Assembly (NCBI GenBank): GCA_029972225.1
Contig: CP124756.1
Coordinates: 1,346,001-1,410,000 of the forward strand
Direction of reading: 5' to 3'
DNA: 64,000 bases
Origin: Candidatus Thiothrix putei
Lineage (GTDB): Bacteria; Pseudomonadota; Gammaproteobacteria; Thiotrichales; Thiotrichaceae
The notes beneath the pieces are model-generated. The model did no database searches. It was not told where the DNA came from and worked only from the letters and a program-made list of their open reading frames with translations. The position numbers and the translations under genes were made by a program. Positions 55,830 to 64,000 of this stretch are shown one piece after another; within the stretch, counting starts at the first letter, position 1, and every line of letters begins with the position of its first letter.

Positions 55830-56693
55830 GTGCAAGCACTGCCTTATTATCTGGGTTTGCCATTATGGGCGAATGCACATTGGAAAGGTTCGTTGTTTCG
55901 TGCTGATGCAAAACCGGCAGCCTTTCTTGCGCAGTACGCTCAGGTGTTTAATGCAGTGGAAGGTAATACCACATTTTATTCTGTGCCCTCCGTGGATATG
56001 GTGCAGCGTTGGCTAGCGGCAACGCCAGAGAGCTTTCGTTTTAGCTTTAAGTTTCCACGGACTATTACACATCAACATCAACTGCTACATGTGGCGAAAG
56101 AGACGCAAGAGTTTTTGCAGCGGATGCAGCCGTTAGGGCAGCGTTTGAGTGGGTTAATGGTGCAATTACCTGCTACATTTGCGCCTGATTCACTGTCAAT
56201 GTTGGAAACATTCTTGCGAAGTTTACCCGGTGATTACCGTTATGCGGTGGAAGTGCGGCATCCTGCTTTTTTCACTGATAAGGTAGCTCGCACCACTTAT
56301 AATGGCGTGTTGGAATCTTTGGGAGTCGATCGGGTAATTTTTGAGAGTCGCCCTTTACATGCTGCCCCGGCGCTGGATGTGGCTACTCGTGAAGCGCAAA
56401 GCCGTAAACCACGCTTGCCGGTGCAGTTGGATACAACCGCGCAACAGCCGGTGCTACGTTATATTGGACACCCGGTGCTTGAGGCTAACCATGCGTGGTT
56501 GGATCGTTGGGGCGCACAAACAGCGCGTTGGATAGGGGAAGGCAAGTGTCCGCGTATTTTTTTGCATACCCCCGATAATACCCTCGCACCAGCACTGGCG
56601 CAGATGTTTCACTATCAGCTTCAGCAGCGTCTATCAGGGTTGGCTGATTTAGCGTTAGGGTTAGCAGAGCCGGAACAGGCAGTGCTGCTATAA
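55830..56693 (+). CDS. DUF72-family protein (YecE-like)
   Basis: A 287-residue TIM-barrel-like protein with FNAVEGNTTFYSVPSVDMV, FRFSFKFPRTITH and YAVEVRHPAFF, all typical of DUF72. The function of the family is unsettled. A GTG start at 55830 follows an AGGAG site. Confidence 0.88.
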   Translation: MQALPYYLGLPLWANAHWKGSLFRADAKPAAFLAQYAQVFNAVEGNTTFYSVPSVDMVQRWLAATPESFRFSFKFPRTITHQHQLLHVAKETQEFLQRMQPLGQRLSGLMVQLPATFAPDSLSMLETFLRSLPGDYRYAVEVRHPAFFTDKVARTTYNGVLESLGVDRVIFESRPLHAAPALDVATREAQSRKPRLPVQLDTTAQQPVLRYIGHPVLEANHAWLDRWGAQTARWIGEGKCPRIFLHTPDNTLAPALAQMFHYQLQQRLSGLADLALGLAEPEQAVLL

Positions 56694-56783
56694 AAAAATA
56701 GTCGCTTGGGTTGCTTGCTGGGGGGGGTTCTGGTATCCTCACGCGCCTTTAGAGTTCAAGAATCGCAGATTTGGAGTATCCAG

Positions 56784-57020
56784 ATGTCTCGTGTATGCCA
56801 AGTAACAGGTAAGCGTCCGATCACCGGCAACAATGTGTCGCACGCTAACAATAAAACCAAACGTCGTTTCCTGCCTAACCTGCACGCGAAACGGTTCTGG
56901 GTGGAAAGCGAAGGGCGTTGGGTGCGTCTGCGCGTTTCTACTAAAGGGATGCGTATTATCGACAAGCACGGTATTGATACCATTCTTGCCGACATTCGTG
57001 GTCGTGGCGAAAAAGTTTAA
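56784..57020 (+). CDS. rpmB: 50S ribosomal protein L28
   Basis: A 78-residue protein beginning [20 protein letters not shown] and containing [20 protein letters not shown]. It is followed 20 bases later by rpmG, the standard pair. Confidence 0.97.
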   Translation: MSRVCQVTGKRPITGNNVSHANNKTKRRFLPNLHAKRFWVESEGRWVRLRVSTKGMRIIDKHGIDTILADIRGRGEKV

Positions 57021-57040
57021 TTTACCGGAGGTAACAGCGA

Positions 57041-57211
57041 ATGGCTAAGAAAGGCGGTCGTGATAAAATCAAGCTGGTTTCTTCCGCAGGAACTGGATTT
57101 TTCTACACCACAACCAAGAATAAGCGTACCACGCCGGACAAATTAGAGTTCAGCAAGTACGATCCGGTTGTGCGTAAGCATGTCATGTTTAAGGAAGCCA
57201 AGATCAAGTAA
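57041..57211 (+). CDS. rpmG: 50S ribosomal protein L33
   Basis: A 56-residue protein: [20 protein letters not shown] then [20 protein letters not shown]. It has no CxxC pairs, so it is the zinc-free form. A GGAGG site precedes ATG 57041. Confidence 0.97.
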   Translation: MAKKGGRDKIKLVSSAGTGFFYTTTKNKRTTPDKLEFSKYDPVVRKHVMFKEAKIK

Positions 57212-57238
57212 TTGATGACTTGCGATTCTTTACCAAAG

Positions 57239-57257
57239 CCCGGCATTGCCGGGTTTT
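57239..57257 (+). terminator. Rho-independent terminator after rpmB-rpmG
   Basis: CCCGGC-ATT-GCCGGG followed by TTTTT, 28 bases after the rpmG stop. Confidence 0.9.
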
Positions 57258-57276
57258 TGCGTTTGTGGAAAAGGCA

Positions 57277-57777
57277 ATGGAAAACAGTATCATGTGGATT
57301 GTCATAAGCTTGGGTATCCTGCTGTTGTTGATACCTGTGGTGGTGGGGTTGTTGATGTCGCCTTATCAGCAGGTTACGCGGGTTGAGTTGATCAAGGCAT
57401 CTATTGATGACGTGTGGAATGCGTTAGCTGACTTTTCTCAACAAGCCCAATGGCGTACTGAGCTGACGAGTATGCAAATGTTGGATGATGATGAGGGGCT
57501 GCGCTGGGTTGAGCAGTCAGCAGGGCAAGGTTCAGTCGTCTTACGTAAACTCAAAGAAATTCCTTTAAAAGAGTTGCTGGTTGATCGGGATCAAGGCAGC
57601 GGCAAGGGGACATTTCATGCCCGTTTGAGTGCAGTTCCGGGTGGAACCCGCATCACATTTACCGAAATGCTGGAAACCCGCACACCGTTTGGGCGCATCA
57701 AGGCGCGGATGAAGGGAGAGCCAGACAGTCGTTTAGACCATTTCATTCAGCAGTTAAAAGCCCGGTTTGCAGTGTAA
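57277..57777 (+). CDS. SRPBCC-fold membrane-anchored protein
   Basis: A 166-residue protein with one N-terminal helix (IMWIVISLGILLLLIPVVVG) and a START/SRPBCC-like lipid-binding fold: VTRVELIKASIDDVWNALAD, RLSAVPGGTRITFTEMLETR and a final helix. ATG 57277 lies just after the rpmG terminator. Ligand unknown. The 3' end overlaps folK on the other strand by 35 bases. Confidence 0.72.
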   Translation: MENSIMWIVISLGILLLLIPVVVGLLMSPYQQVTRVELIKASIDDVWNALADFSQQAQWRTELTSMQMLDDDEGLRWVEQSAGQGSVVLRKLKEIPLKELLVDRDQGSGKGTFHARLSAVPGGTRITFTEMLETRTPFGRIKARMKGEPDSRLDHFIQQLKARFAV

Positions 57778-58267
57778 GTGGGAGGCAATCCAATGCTACG
57801 ACGCGCAGCGCTTCAGCAGATAATGAGGAGGTTTGTGCAAGGTCTGCCAAGGTGCGCTTCAGTTCAGGGTGCAATACACCAGGGGCAATTTCTGCCAGTG
57901 GAAACAGCACGAAGGGATAAGTCAGAATATCCTTGTGCGGTAAGTTAACGCTGGGTTGCAGGTTCAGATCATCGTAGAGAAGCAAGTCGACATCTAAGGT
58001 GCGTGCACTGAATTTTGCGTCGTTGCGCACACGCCCGTGGGTACTTTCTAAGGCCTGCAAGTAGTGTTTCACTTCATTAGGCGTTAGTGTTGTGGTGAAA
58101 CCAGCCGCTAAATTGAAAAAAGGCTCGCTTTCAAAACCAACTGCCGGGGTTTCGTAAACAGTAGAAAACTGTACTTCACCAAAATCTTGCTGTAAACGCT
58201 GCATACAGGCGCAGACGTTAAGCTCGCGCTCGATATTACTGCCAATGCTTACGTAGACATTTGCCAT
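57743..58267 (-). CDS. folK: HPPK, folate pyrophosphokinase
   Basis: A 174-residue enzyme that pyrophosphorylates 6-hydroxymethyl-dihydropterin. YVSIGSNIERELN is the N-terminus and GRVRNDAKFSARTLDVDLLL the signature with two metal-binding Asp residues. It overlaps folB by 19 bases. Confidence 0.95.
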   Translation of the reverse strand: MANVYVSIGSNIERELNVCACMQRLQQDFGEVQFSTVYETPAVGFESEPFFNLAAGFTTTLTPNEVKHYLQALESTHGRVRNDAKFSARTLDVDLLLYDDLNLQPSVNLPHKDILTYPFVLFPLAEIAPGVLHPELKRTLADLAQTSSLSAEALRVVALDCLPLTLQTGLLTAE

Positions 58268-58620
58268 TGACGGTCACCGCGTTCAATTTTAACCCCTACT
58301 TCGCTGGAACCACGCACTGCGCCGGGTTTCCCTACGGTTACTTGAATCCAGGGAATCGAGAACTCGCGCATCAGGGTATCCGCGATGGCTTCCGCTAAGC
58401 GCTCTACTAGGTCGTAATGGGTATCTTCGACTAATTGCACCACGCGTTTGGCGGCGGTTTTATAATTCAGGGTGTCTTTGATGTTGTCGCTGGCAGCAGG
58501 AATACGGTTATCCCAGCCCATTTCCAGATCAATGCGAATTTTTTGCAGAATGCGCTTCTCCCATTCATAAATGCCGATGTGAGCCTCTATTTTCAGGTCG
58601 CGTACATAGACTATATCCAT
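58249..58620 (-). CDS. folB: Dihydroneopterin aldolase
   Basis: A 123-residue enzyme: DIVYVRDLKIEAHIGIYEWE at the start, DTLNYKTAAKRVVQLVEDTH and LVERLAEAIADTLMREF later, and the catalytic lysine in VTVGKPGAVRGSSEVGVKIE. Forms a folB-folK operon. Confidence 0.95.
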   Translation of the reverse strand: MDIVYVRDLKIEAHIGIYEWEKRILQKIRIDLEMGWDNRIPAASDNIKDTLNYKTAAKRVVQLVEDTHYDLVERLAEAIADTLMREFSIPWIQVTVGKPGAVRGSSEVGVKIERGDRQWQMST

Positions 58621-58665
58621 ACGTTGCTCTTGTTGTCAGTGTTGGGTATGGATTGTAATACAGAA

Positions 58666-58694
58666 ACCCGCACCCTGTGAAAGAGGGTACGGGT
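58666..58694 (-). terminator. Terminator after glycine-zipper lipoprotein gene
   Basis: On the minus strand ACCCG-T-ACCC pairs with GGGT-G-CGGGT and is followed by TTTCTGT. It lies 28 bases after the stop at 58722. Confidence 0.65.
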
Positions 58695-58721
58695 TAAGGG
58701 AATTAAGATGCTAACACGCGG

Positions 58722-59198
58722 TTAGCGTGATAGTTGCCACTGACCACGGCTGTCTTGACAGGCTTGGGTCTGAATATTTTGGTTTCTGCCATCAATTGTG
58801 CCCACAATGGTAACAGGGCGGCAGATGGTGCTTTGGTTGTTGACATTAGCACGGTAAACCTGACCGGGGTTAACGTTATATTGATAGCCAGTGTTCGGAT
58901 TTTGCCATGTGGCGGGACGTCCACTGTAAATGGATTGCCCTAAGTATTGCTGGTCACGTGCATCCAGTTGCGCTCCCCACTGACTGCCAATGTAACTGCC
59001 TACCATGGTGCCAAGGATAGTCATCGCTGTTTTGCCATCACCATTACCGAATTGATTACCAGCCACTCCACCTAGTACAGCACCCACCATAGAACCGGTT
59101 TGCGCATTGTTGATAGGAGCAGTGCCGACACATCCTGTTAATAGGATGGATGTTACTAATGCACTAGCGACGAGAGAGCGATTGATCAACGTTTTCAT
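58722..59198 (-). CDS. Glycine-zipper lipoprotein 1
   Basis: A 158-residue protein with a signal peptide and lipobox LLTGC (Cys near 23), a glycine-zipper 2TM segment (GSMVGAVLGGVAGNQFGNGD, MVGSYIGSQWGAQL), and a C-terminal SH3-like part with Cys (CRPVTIVGTIDGR, TQACQD). ATG 59198 is chosen over 59234 because the signal peptide starts there. Related to SlyB/RcnB-type surface-antigen proteins; exact role unknown. Confidence 0.85.
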   Translation of the reverse strand: MKTLINRSLVASALVTSILLTGCVGTAPINNAQTGSMVGAVLGGVAGNQFGNGDGKTAMTILGTMVGSYIGSQWGAQLDARDQQYLGQSIYSGRPATWQNPNTGYQYNVNPGQVYRANVNNQSTICRPVTIVGTIDGRNQNIQTQACQDSRGQWQLSR

Positions 59199-59225
59199 TG
59201 GGACACTCCTTGTTGAGAGAGGGAA

Positions 59226-59256
59226 GACTTGCAACCTAGGTTTCAGGTTGCAAGTC
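59226..59256. other. Strong hairpin between the two glycine-zipper genes
   Basis: GACTTGCAACCT and its perfect complement AGGTTGCAAGTC are separated by 7 bases. No T-tract follows on the minus strand, so it may protect or process the mRNA rather than terminate it. Confidence 0.6.
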
Positions 59257-59266
59257 GGAACGAGGC

Positions 59267-59542
59267 TTAGTAGCCCCGGTTATAATACGGTGCTGGCTGA
59301 GGTTGTTGATAGTAACGGTCTTGCTGAGCACCCACTTGACTACCGACGGCACTGCCTACCATCGTGCCAACGATAGTGGCGGCTGTTTTACCTTGACCTT
59401 GACCGACTTGATTACCTGCAACCCCACCGAGTACCGCGCCTGCCATTGCACCAGTTTGTGCATTGTTCATTGGCACACCGGTACACGCAGTCAATGCTGC
59501 TGTTAATGCCATAATCCCCAATGAATAAGTAACAGTTTTCAT
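59267..59542 (-). CDS. Glycine-zipper lipoprotein 2
   Basis: A 91-residue paralogue of the next gene: signal peptide, lipobox LTAC (Cys near 20), then PMNNAQTGAMAGAVLGGVAG and MVGSAVGSQVGAQQD, closely matching the other copy, but ending in a short Tyr/Pro/Gln tail without the SH3-like domain. A tandem duplication is likely. Confidence 0.82.
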   Translation of the reverse strand: MKTVTYSLGIMALTAALTACTGVPMNNAQTGAMAGAVLGGVAGNQVGQGQGKTAATIVGTMVGSAVGSQVGAQQDRYYQQPQPAPYYNRGY

Positions 59543-59785
59543 GTATAGCTCCTTAGTAAAAAATTATGTTTCTGGGCTGTCGCCACGTTTATTTGCCAAA
59601 CTCTGGTGATTCTTTAGAGTGATGATGTCCAGAGTAGTTCAGTAGGATGCCATTATTTTTTTAGGTGTTCAAATAAACTGCCGGTGTGACCACATGATTG
59701 CAAAATATTTATTCATTTTATCTATGGTTTGCAATAATAGGCTAATATCTTGGTTTTGATGTATTAGGCGATGGGAGAATCCTCA

Positions 59786-61093
59786 ATGATTATACATAGG
59801 GTTGCAAAGGCTTGGACGTTGCTGTTGTTGACAGTGACGCTGTGGACAGTGACATCTTCCCTACAAGCTTCGGCTGAGAAGTCGTCTAAACCGTGGGTGA
59901 TGGGTTACTTACCCGCTTATGAGCAAAGTGGTAGTGGCAGTTTTGACTTCATGGATAAAGATGACTGGAAGATGCTGACTCATGCTGCACATTTTTCGGC
60001 ACATGTGAATGCTGATGGAACGCTGGATTTCAATGCGGAAAAAATGAGTGAGGCTAATCGCACCGCCGCCATTCAGGCAGCCCATCAGCGCCATGTGCCG
60101 TTGGTGTTGAGTGTGCTGGCTTGGTATGACGTGTATGAGCCAGTGATTAAAAATGCCAGCACGCGTAAAACCTTGATTAATCAGATTCTTGAAGTGCTGA
60201 AGGAAGGCTACGATGGTGTGGATTTGGATTTAGAGCCTATTCGCGCCGAACAAGCCGGAGCTGAGTACCAAACGTTTGTGAATGAGTTGCATACAGCTTT
60301 ACAAACACTTAACAAAACCAATAATCCTAAGATGTTGGTGGAACGCCCGTTATTGACCTTAACGACTGGGGTGGAAAATGTTGCCGATGACAGTCCGGGG
60401 CAATTACGTACCTTGTTAGCTAGCATTCAGGATAAGGTAGATCAGATTAATGTGATGGGGTATGACTTGTCTTCGCTCAGTGATGAGGTGATTTGGCATG
60501 ACGGGGCATTGCATGACGGGGGGCAGAAATACCCTGCTTATGTTGCCCGCTCGGTGGTATCGGTCAGCCGGTCGCTGCAACAATTTATGGATGGCGGTGT
60601 GTCACCCAGCAAATTAGGCTTAGGCATCAGTTTAGAGGTGCGAATTTGGCAAGGTGGTAAAGTCAAAGATACAACCGAGGGTGTGACAGCACCCATGCAG
60701 GAATGGAGTATTGCTCCCAAAAGTTGGAATACCGGTACACCACGGGCAAGTGTGGCGCAGTTGTTAGACCCAGACTACGCTTGCATGACTACCCCAGCCG
60801 GAGAGGTTGCTGCTTACAAATGCGGGTATTCGCCCGACTATTATCGTTGGGATGATAAAGCTAAGGCGGCCTACTTAAGTATTAATAATCCCGGTTCTGA
60901 TTACGATGCCTTTATTTCTTACACTGATGAGCGTGCTGCACAGGAAAAAGTCATGTTTGCAAAAGAAAAAGGCTTAGGCGGCATCATGATTTGGCAGATG
61001 CGACATGATTATCGTGAAGATCAACCAGAAGGGAAGAAACGCCCGATTATTAAAGCAGTGCGTGATGCGCTCAACCGTGAAACCGGCAAGTAG
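59786..61093 (+). CDS. Secreted GH18-family glycosidase
   Basis: A 435-residue protein with a signal peptide (to about residue 30) and a GH18 barrel: WVMGYLPAYEQSGSGSFDFM, the catalytic YDGVDLDLEP (Glu150 as proton donor), INVMGYDLSSLSDEV and GGIMIWQMRHDY near the end. GH18 enzymes cut chitin or peptidoglycan-like polymers. ATG 59786 follows GGGAGA and is preferred to ATG 59771. It ends in a hairpin (CCGTGAAAC/GTTTCACGG) overlapping the stop. Confidence 0.9.
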   Translation: MIIHRVAKAWTLLLLTVTLWTVTSSLQASAEKSSKPWVMGYLPAYEQSGSGSFDFMDKDDWKMLTHAAHFSAHVNADGTLDFNAEKMSEANRTAAIQAAHQRHVPLVLSVLAWYDVYEPVIKNASTRKTLINQILEVLKEGYDGVDLDLEPIRAEQAGAEYQTFVNELHTALQTLNKTNNPKMLVERPLLTLTTGVENVADDSPGQLRTLLASIQDKVDQINVMGYDLSSLSDEVIWHDGALHDGGQKYPAYVARSVVSVSRSLQQFMDGGVSPSKLGLGISLEVRIWQGGKVKDTTEGVTAPMQEWSIAPKSWNTGTPRASVAQLLDPDYACMTTPAGEVAAYKCGYSPDYYRWDDKAKAAYLSINNPGSDYDAFISYTDERAAQEKVMFAKEKGLGGIMIWQMRHDYREDQPEGKKRPIIKAVRDALNRETGK

Positions 61094-61124
61094 CCCGTTT
61101 CACGGCGGACTATTGGTGGGTGAT

Positions 61125-62303
61125 TTAATGGCAAATATGTTGCACCAGCCGCACCCAGTAACTTGCACCTAGTGGCAATATAGTGTCATTAAAATCGTAG
61201 TACGGATTATGCAAAGCGCGGCTTTCAGTCGCGTCGCCGTTACCGATCCAAATGTAGGCGCCGGGACGGTGCTGAAGCATATAGGCGAAATCTTCAGCGC
61301 CCATGCTTGGTGGTGGATTCCATTGTACACAGGCTTCGCCGACGAGTGCTGTGGTGACTTGATAACAGATTTCGGCATTAGCAGGGTGATTGATGGTGGC
61401 GGGGTAGCCTTCCATAAACCGCACTGTGGCATTGGCATTTAGGGCTTGTGCAGTGTGTTCCACTAACTGTTGCAGGCGTTGTTTCAAGTGCTGGCGATCT
61501 TGTGGATCGAGGCTGCGGATCGTGCCATGCAAGCTCACGGTTTCTGGGATAACGTTGTAAGCGCTGCCACCAATCATGCGCGTGATGCTGATAACACCGC
61601 CACTGGTGGGCTTGAGGTTACGGGAAACAATGCTTTGGGCAGCCGTAATGATATGCCCCGCCACTAATACGGGGTCTGTTACCGTGTCGGGCATGGCGGC
61701 GTGTCCGCCCTTGCCCTGAATCTCAATATCGAAGCTGTCGGTGGATGCCATCACCGCTTGTGAATGTACTGCAAAATGCCCAGTGGGAATTCCTGGCCAA
61801 TTGTGCATTCCGTAGACTTCCGCAATCGGGAAGCGCTCGAATAAACCTGCTTCAATCATGCGTTTTGCTCCGGCATTGCTTTCTTCCGCAGGTTGGAAAA
61901 TGAAATAAACCGTTCCGGCAAAGTCAGGGGTTTGCGCCAGAATCGTGGCCGCGCCGAGTAACATGGTGGTGTGTCCATCATGCCCACAGCCATGCATTTT
62001 ACCGTGATGGCAGGATGCATGGGCAAATGTGTTCAGTTCGGTCAGGGGTAGGGCATCCATATCTGCCCGTAAACCAATGTGTTTGTCGCCGGGATGTGCG
62101 CCGCGCAAAATTGCTACCACGCCTGTTTCACCAATCCCTGTGTGAACTTCCATACCTAATGCTTGCAAGCGGGCAGCGATTTGTGCGCTGGTGCGGAATT
62201 CTTCGTAAGCCGTTTCTGGGTGTTGGTGAATATCACGACGCCACTGCTGCATCTCTGCATGGAGGGAGTGGCTGGCGGCAATTGGGTCAAGTTTGGCGGT
62301 CAT
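61125..62303 (-). CDS. M20-family amidohydrolase (hippurate-hydrolase-like)
   Basis: A 392-residue metallohydrolase: WRRDIHQHPETAYEEFRTS, LRADMDALPL, the metal ligands in MHGCGHDGHTTMLLGAA, FQPAEESNAGAKRMIEAG and the C-terminal GAEDFAYMLQHRPGAYIWIG. It removes acyl groups from amino acids; the substrate is not set. ATG 62303 has an AAGGATG site. Divergent from the next gene. Confidence 0.93.
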   Translation of the reverse strand: MTAKLDPIAASHSLHAEMQQWRRDIHQHPETAYEEFRTSAQIAARLQALGMEVHTGIGETGVVAILRGAHPGDKHIGLRADMDALPLTELNTFAHASCHHGKMHGCGHDGHTTMLLGAATILAQTPDFAGTVYFIFQPAEESNAGAKRMIEAGLFERFPIAEVYGMHNWPGIPTGHFAVHSQAVMASTDSFDIEIQGKGGHAAMPDTVTDPVLVAGHIITAAQSIVSRNLKPTSGGVISITRMIGGSAYNVIPETVSLHGTIRSLDPQDRQHLKQRLQQLVEHTAQALNANATVRFMEGYPATINHPANAEICYQVTTALVGEACVQWNPPPSMGAEDFAYMLQHRPGAYIWIGNGDATESRALHNPYYDFNDTILPLGASYWVRLVQHICH

Positions 62304-62392
62304 GTTACATCCTTTCTTTTCGTGTGTAGTCGCGATTTTATGGGGTATGTCTGGTATTCTTCTCATGATTCATCTTCGCAGGTATCACGCTC

Positions 62393-63106
62393 ATGAAAAC
62401 ACTACAAGGCATCGTGCTCTTAGCCACTTGTTTAACAGCAAGTCAGGTGCAGGCGCAAGATCCACCCACCGCAGTACCACAACCCGCAGCACCGGACACA
62501 CTCACCTTCCCGCCACAGCAGGGGGCGAATACTCAGCAGGCCACCTCGCAGCCATCACCACCTAGTGCGAGTGTAGGGCAGCCGGGGCCTAGGTTTCCTG
62601 CACAAGTAGCACCACAGACGCAGCCACAGACAACTTATCCTTACAGCAATGGCAATTATACGAATTATAACTACCGCAGTTATGGTTATCCTACCTATCC
62701 CTACAGTTATTACCCGTATGCTCAACAGCAGGCTTACAACCCTTATGCTCAGGCATACAATCCGTATGCACAACAACCGATGTATAACCCGTATGCAACA
62801 CCTCGGATGATGCCCTATCCGCAGCGTCCACCGGTTCCACAAAAAAAGGAAACCAAGCCGTGGGGCGATACGCGCTACATCTGGCCTGACTTTTATACGG
62901 ATTTTACGGGCGATGCGTTTGACAAAATGATTAATGCTCCCTATGACATGGGACGGATGCCGGGTGGTTGGAAATTCCCTTCCATCAGTATGCCTGACCC
63001 TGTAACGGTGAGTGATGCGATTGCGAACCAAGTGCCGCCCTTTGCAGAGGAAGCAGGAAATATGGTTCCCGTCGATGATATGGGCAATATAGTACCGTTT
63101 AAATAA
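62393..63106 (+). CDS. Secreted Tyr/Pro/Gln-rich protein, sulfur-globule-like
   Basis: A 237-residue protein with a signal peptide (MKTLQGIVLLATCLTASQVQA), a Pro/Gln-rich stretch, and a Tyr/Asn/Pro array (about 80-148) of short units such as YNPYAQ. A more ordinary C-terminal domain follows (WGDTRYIWPDFYTDFTGDAF, PYDMGRMPGGWKFPSISMPD). Sulfur-globule envelope proteins of purple sulfur bacteria are also secreted and Tyr/Pro-rich, hence the suggestion; the family of the C-terminal part is not recognised by name. Confidence 0.6.
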   Translation: MKTLQGIVLLATCLTASQVQAQDPPTAVPQPAAPDTLTFPPQQGANTQQATSQPSPPSASVGQPGPRFPAQVAPQTQPQTTYPYSNGNYTNYNYRSYGYPTYPYSYYPYAQQQAYNPYAQAYNPYAQQPMYNPYATPRMMPYPQRPPVPQKKETKPWGDTRYIWPDFYTDFTGDAFDKMINAPYDMGRMPGGWKFPSISMPDPVTVSDAIANQVPPFAEEAGNMVPVDDMGNIVPFK

Positions 63107-63177
63107 AATCTTGGTCGTGTTAAACTATTAAGCAGTTTTTGGGGCTTAATAATATGAAATGATCATTGGAGATTTAA

Positions 63178-64000
63178 ATGCATTTGCCGAAAAGTTCTTT
63201 TAGCCGTGGTGCAGCACTTGCACTAGTGTTTAGTTTGGGAGCCTGTAGTTCCGTACCTGAAAAAGTCGACACTGCTGAAAATAGTAGTACTGCTCAGCAA
63301 GCGAGTAAGTCAGCACAACCCCAAGTGAACGGTGATTCGGCACAAGTCGTCAGCTATGGTGGAAAGGGTGTTGGCAATTACACCGCAGCAAATTTAGGCG
63401 GTGATTTTGCGGGTAACGCACAGTTGCTGAGATTCATCGACAATATGGTACAAACGCACGGTTTTAATCGCCAGTACTTGTATGGGGTGTTTTCTCAAGT
63501 ACGTAACCGCGATGATGTTGCACGGCTGTGGGCAGGTTCCAGTGCTGATCCGGGTAGCCCTAAAGGTTGGCACGCTTACCGTGATCGTTTCGTGACGGCT
63601 GCCAATGTGCAACGTGGCACTGCGTTTTGGCAGGAGCATTCTGCCCATTTGCAACGTGCGCAACAGCAATACGGCGTTCCGGCAGAATATATTGTGGGGA
63701 TTATGGGGGTTGAAACCCGTTGGGGACGTATCCTCGGTAAACATCGGGTAATTGATGCCTTGACCACTTCTGCTATCGTGAATCAACGTCGTAGTCAATT
63801 CTTCTTTGACGAGTTGAAAAACTACATGTTGATGACACGCAGTGAACGCATGGATCCGCTTGCGCCTAAAGGTTCGTTTGCCGGTGCAATGGGGTATGGG
63901 CAGTTCATGCCGAGCAGCTTCCATGCTTTTGCGGTGGATTTTGACGGCGATGGTGTGCGTGATTTGTGGAATCCTGTCGATGCGATTGGCAGTATCGCCA
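63178..64000 (+). CDS. mltB: Membrane-bound lytic murein transglycosylase B (cut by window end)
   Basis: Cuts the glycan chains of peptidoglycan. ATG 63178 starts a lipoprotein signal with lipobox SLGAC (about Cys24). The transglycosylase domain is clear: QYGVPAEYIVGIMGVETRWG (catalytic Glu in VETRWG), NQRRSQFFFDELKNYM and GAMGYGQFMPSSF, then FDGDGVRDLWNPVDAIGSIA to the last base. About 274 residues are visible; the C-terminal part lies beyond the window. Confidence 0.94.
   Translation, partial: MHLPKSSFSRGAALALVFSLGACSSVPEKVDTAENSSTAQQASKSAQPQVNGDSAQVVSYGGKGVGNYTAANLGGDFAGNAQLLRFIDNMVQTHGFNRQYLYGVFSQVRNRDDVARLWAGSSADPGSPKGWHAYRDRFVTAANVQRGTAFWQEHSAHLQRAQQQYGVPAEYIVGIMGVETRWGRILGKHRVIDALTTSAIVNQRRSQFFFDELKNYMLMTRSERMDPLAPKGSFAGAMGYGQFMPSSFHAFAVDFDGDGVRDLWNPVDAIGSIA

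Overview
The window reads as a chromosome segment of a gammaproteobacterium, most likely Thiothrix or a close relative in the Thiotrichales. That is inference, from an Isp-type [NiFe] hydrogenase locus, nif genes in the order known from Azotobacter (nifV, cysE, nifW, nifZ, nifM, clpX), a tyrosine/proline-rich secreted protein resembling sulfur-globule proteins, and ordinary gammaproteobacterial housekeeping genes. No search was run; all calls rest on motifs, gene order and reading frames read by eye.

Layout. 1-8.9 kb is housekeeping: aroC (cut by the window edge), an MFS transporter, birA, coaX, a SPOR protein, two small envelope proteins, def-corA, an AI-2E-type permease and a CHAD protein. 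9.0-13.6 kb is a hydrogenase locus: maturation protease, HupH-like factor, Isp2 (5' end broken), an unknown protein and an intact large subunit. No small subunit or Isp1 is present. A tRNA-Thr follows. 13.8-29.6 kb is a decaying nitrogen-fixation island. nifM, nifZ, nifW, nifV, a CGFS glutaredoxin, a SagB-like oxidoreductase and two small proteins are intact, and five sigma-54 promoter matches, four with exact NifA-type upstream sites, are still readable. But clpX, cysE, nifN, nifX and a hesA-like gene survive only as truncated pieces, and no nifH, nifD, nifK, nifE or nifB is seen here. Toxin-antitoxin modules (two of them broken), a Fic protein, an IS4-like relic and an ISKra4-type element lie among the remnants.

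30-39.7 kb holds a TMEM165/GDT1 transporter, a Crp/Fnr regulator with a DUF2892 membrane protein, a peroxiredoxin, fragments of an iron-transporter binding protein and an FMN-dependent 2-hydroxy-acid dehydrogenase, an exbB-exbD-tonB operon whose tonB is frameshifted, a frameshifted intradiol dioxygenase, katG, a second intact tonB and a HIT-like protein. 39.9-52.4 kb is the most unusual part. A BON/OmpA envelope protein, a 32-residue membrane peptide, a membrane-anchored protein with AHNAK-like repeats and a 1792-residue protein joining two alpha/beta-hydrolase domains to a CHAT caspase-like protease lie in a row on one strand. Three insertion sequences have cut the OmpA and AHNAK-like genes. 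Removing each element plus one target duplication restores both reading frames exactly, so the insertions look recent.

52.4-64 kb returns to housekeeping: a YihY membrane protein, moaD-moaE, cardiolipin synthase, a DUF72 protein, rpmB-rpmG, folK-folB, two glycine-zipper lipoproteins, a GH18 glycosidase, an M20 amidohydrolase, the Tyr/Pro-rich secreted protein and mltB (cut by the window end).

The main themes are loss of an accessory metabolism (nitrogen fixation, and possibly this hydrogenase) by deletion, frameshift and mobile elements, and a candidate envelope-associated CHAT/hydrolase gene neighbourhood that I cannot match to a described system.
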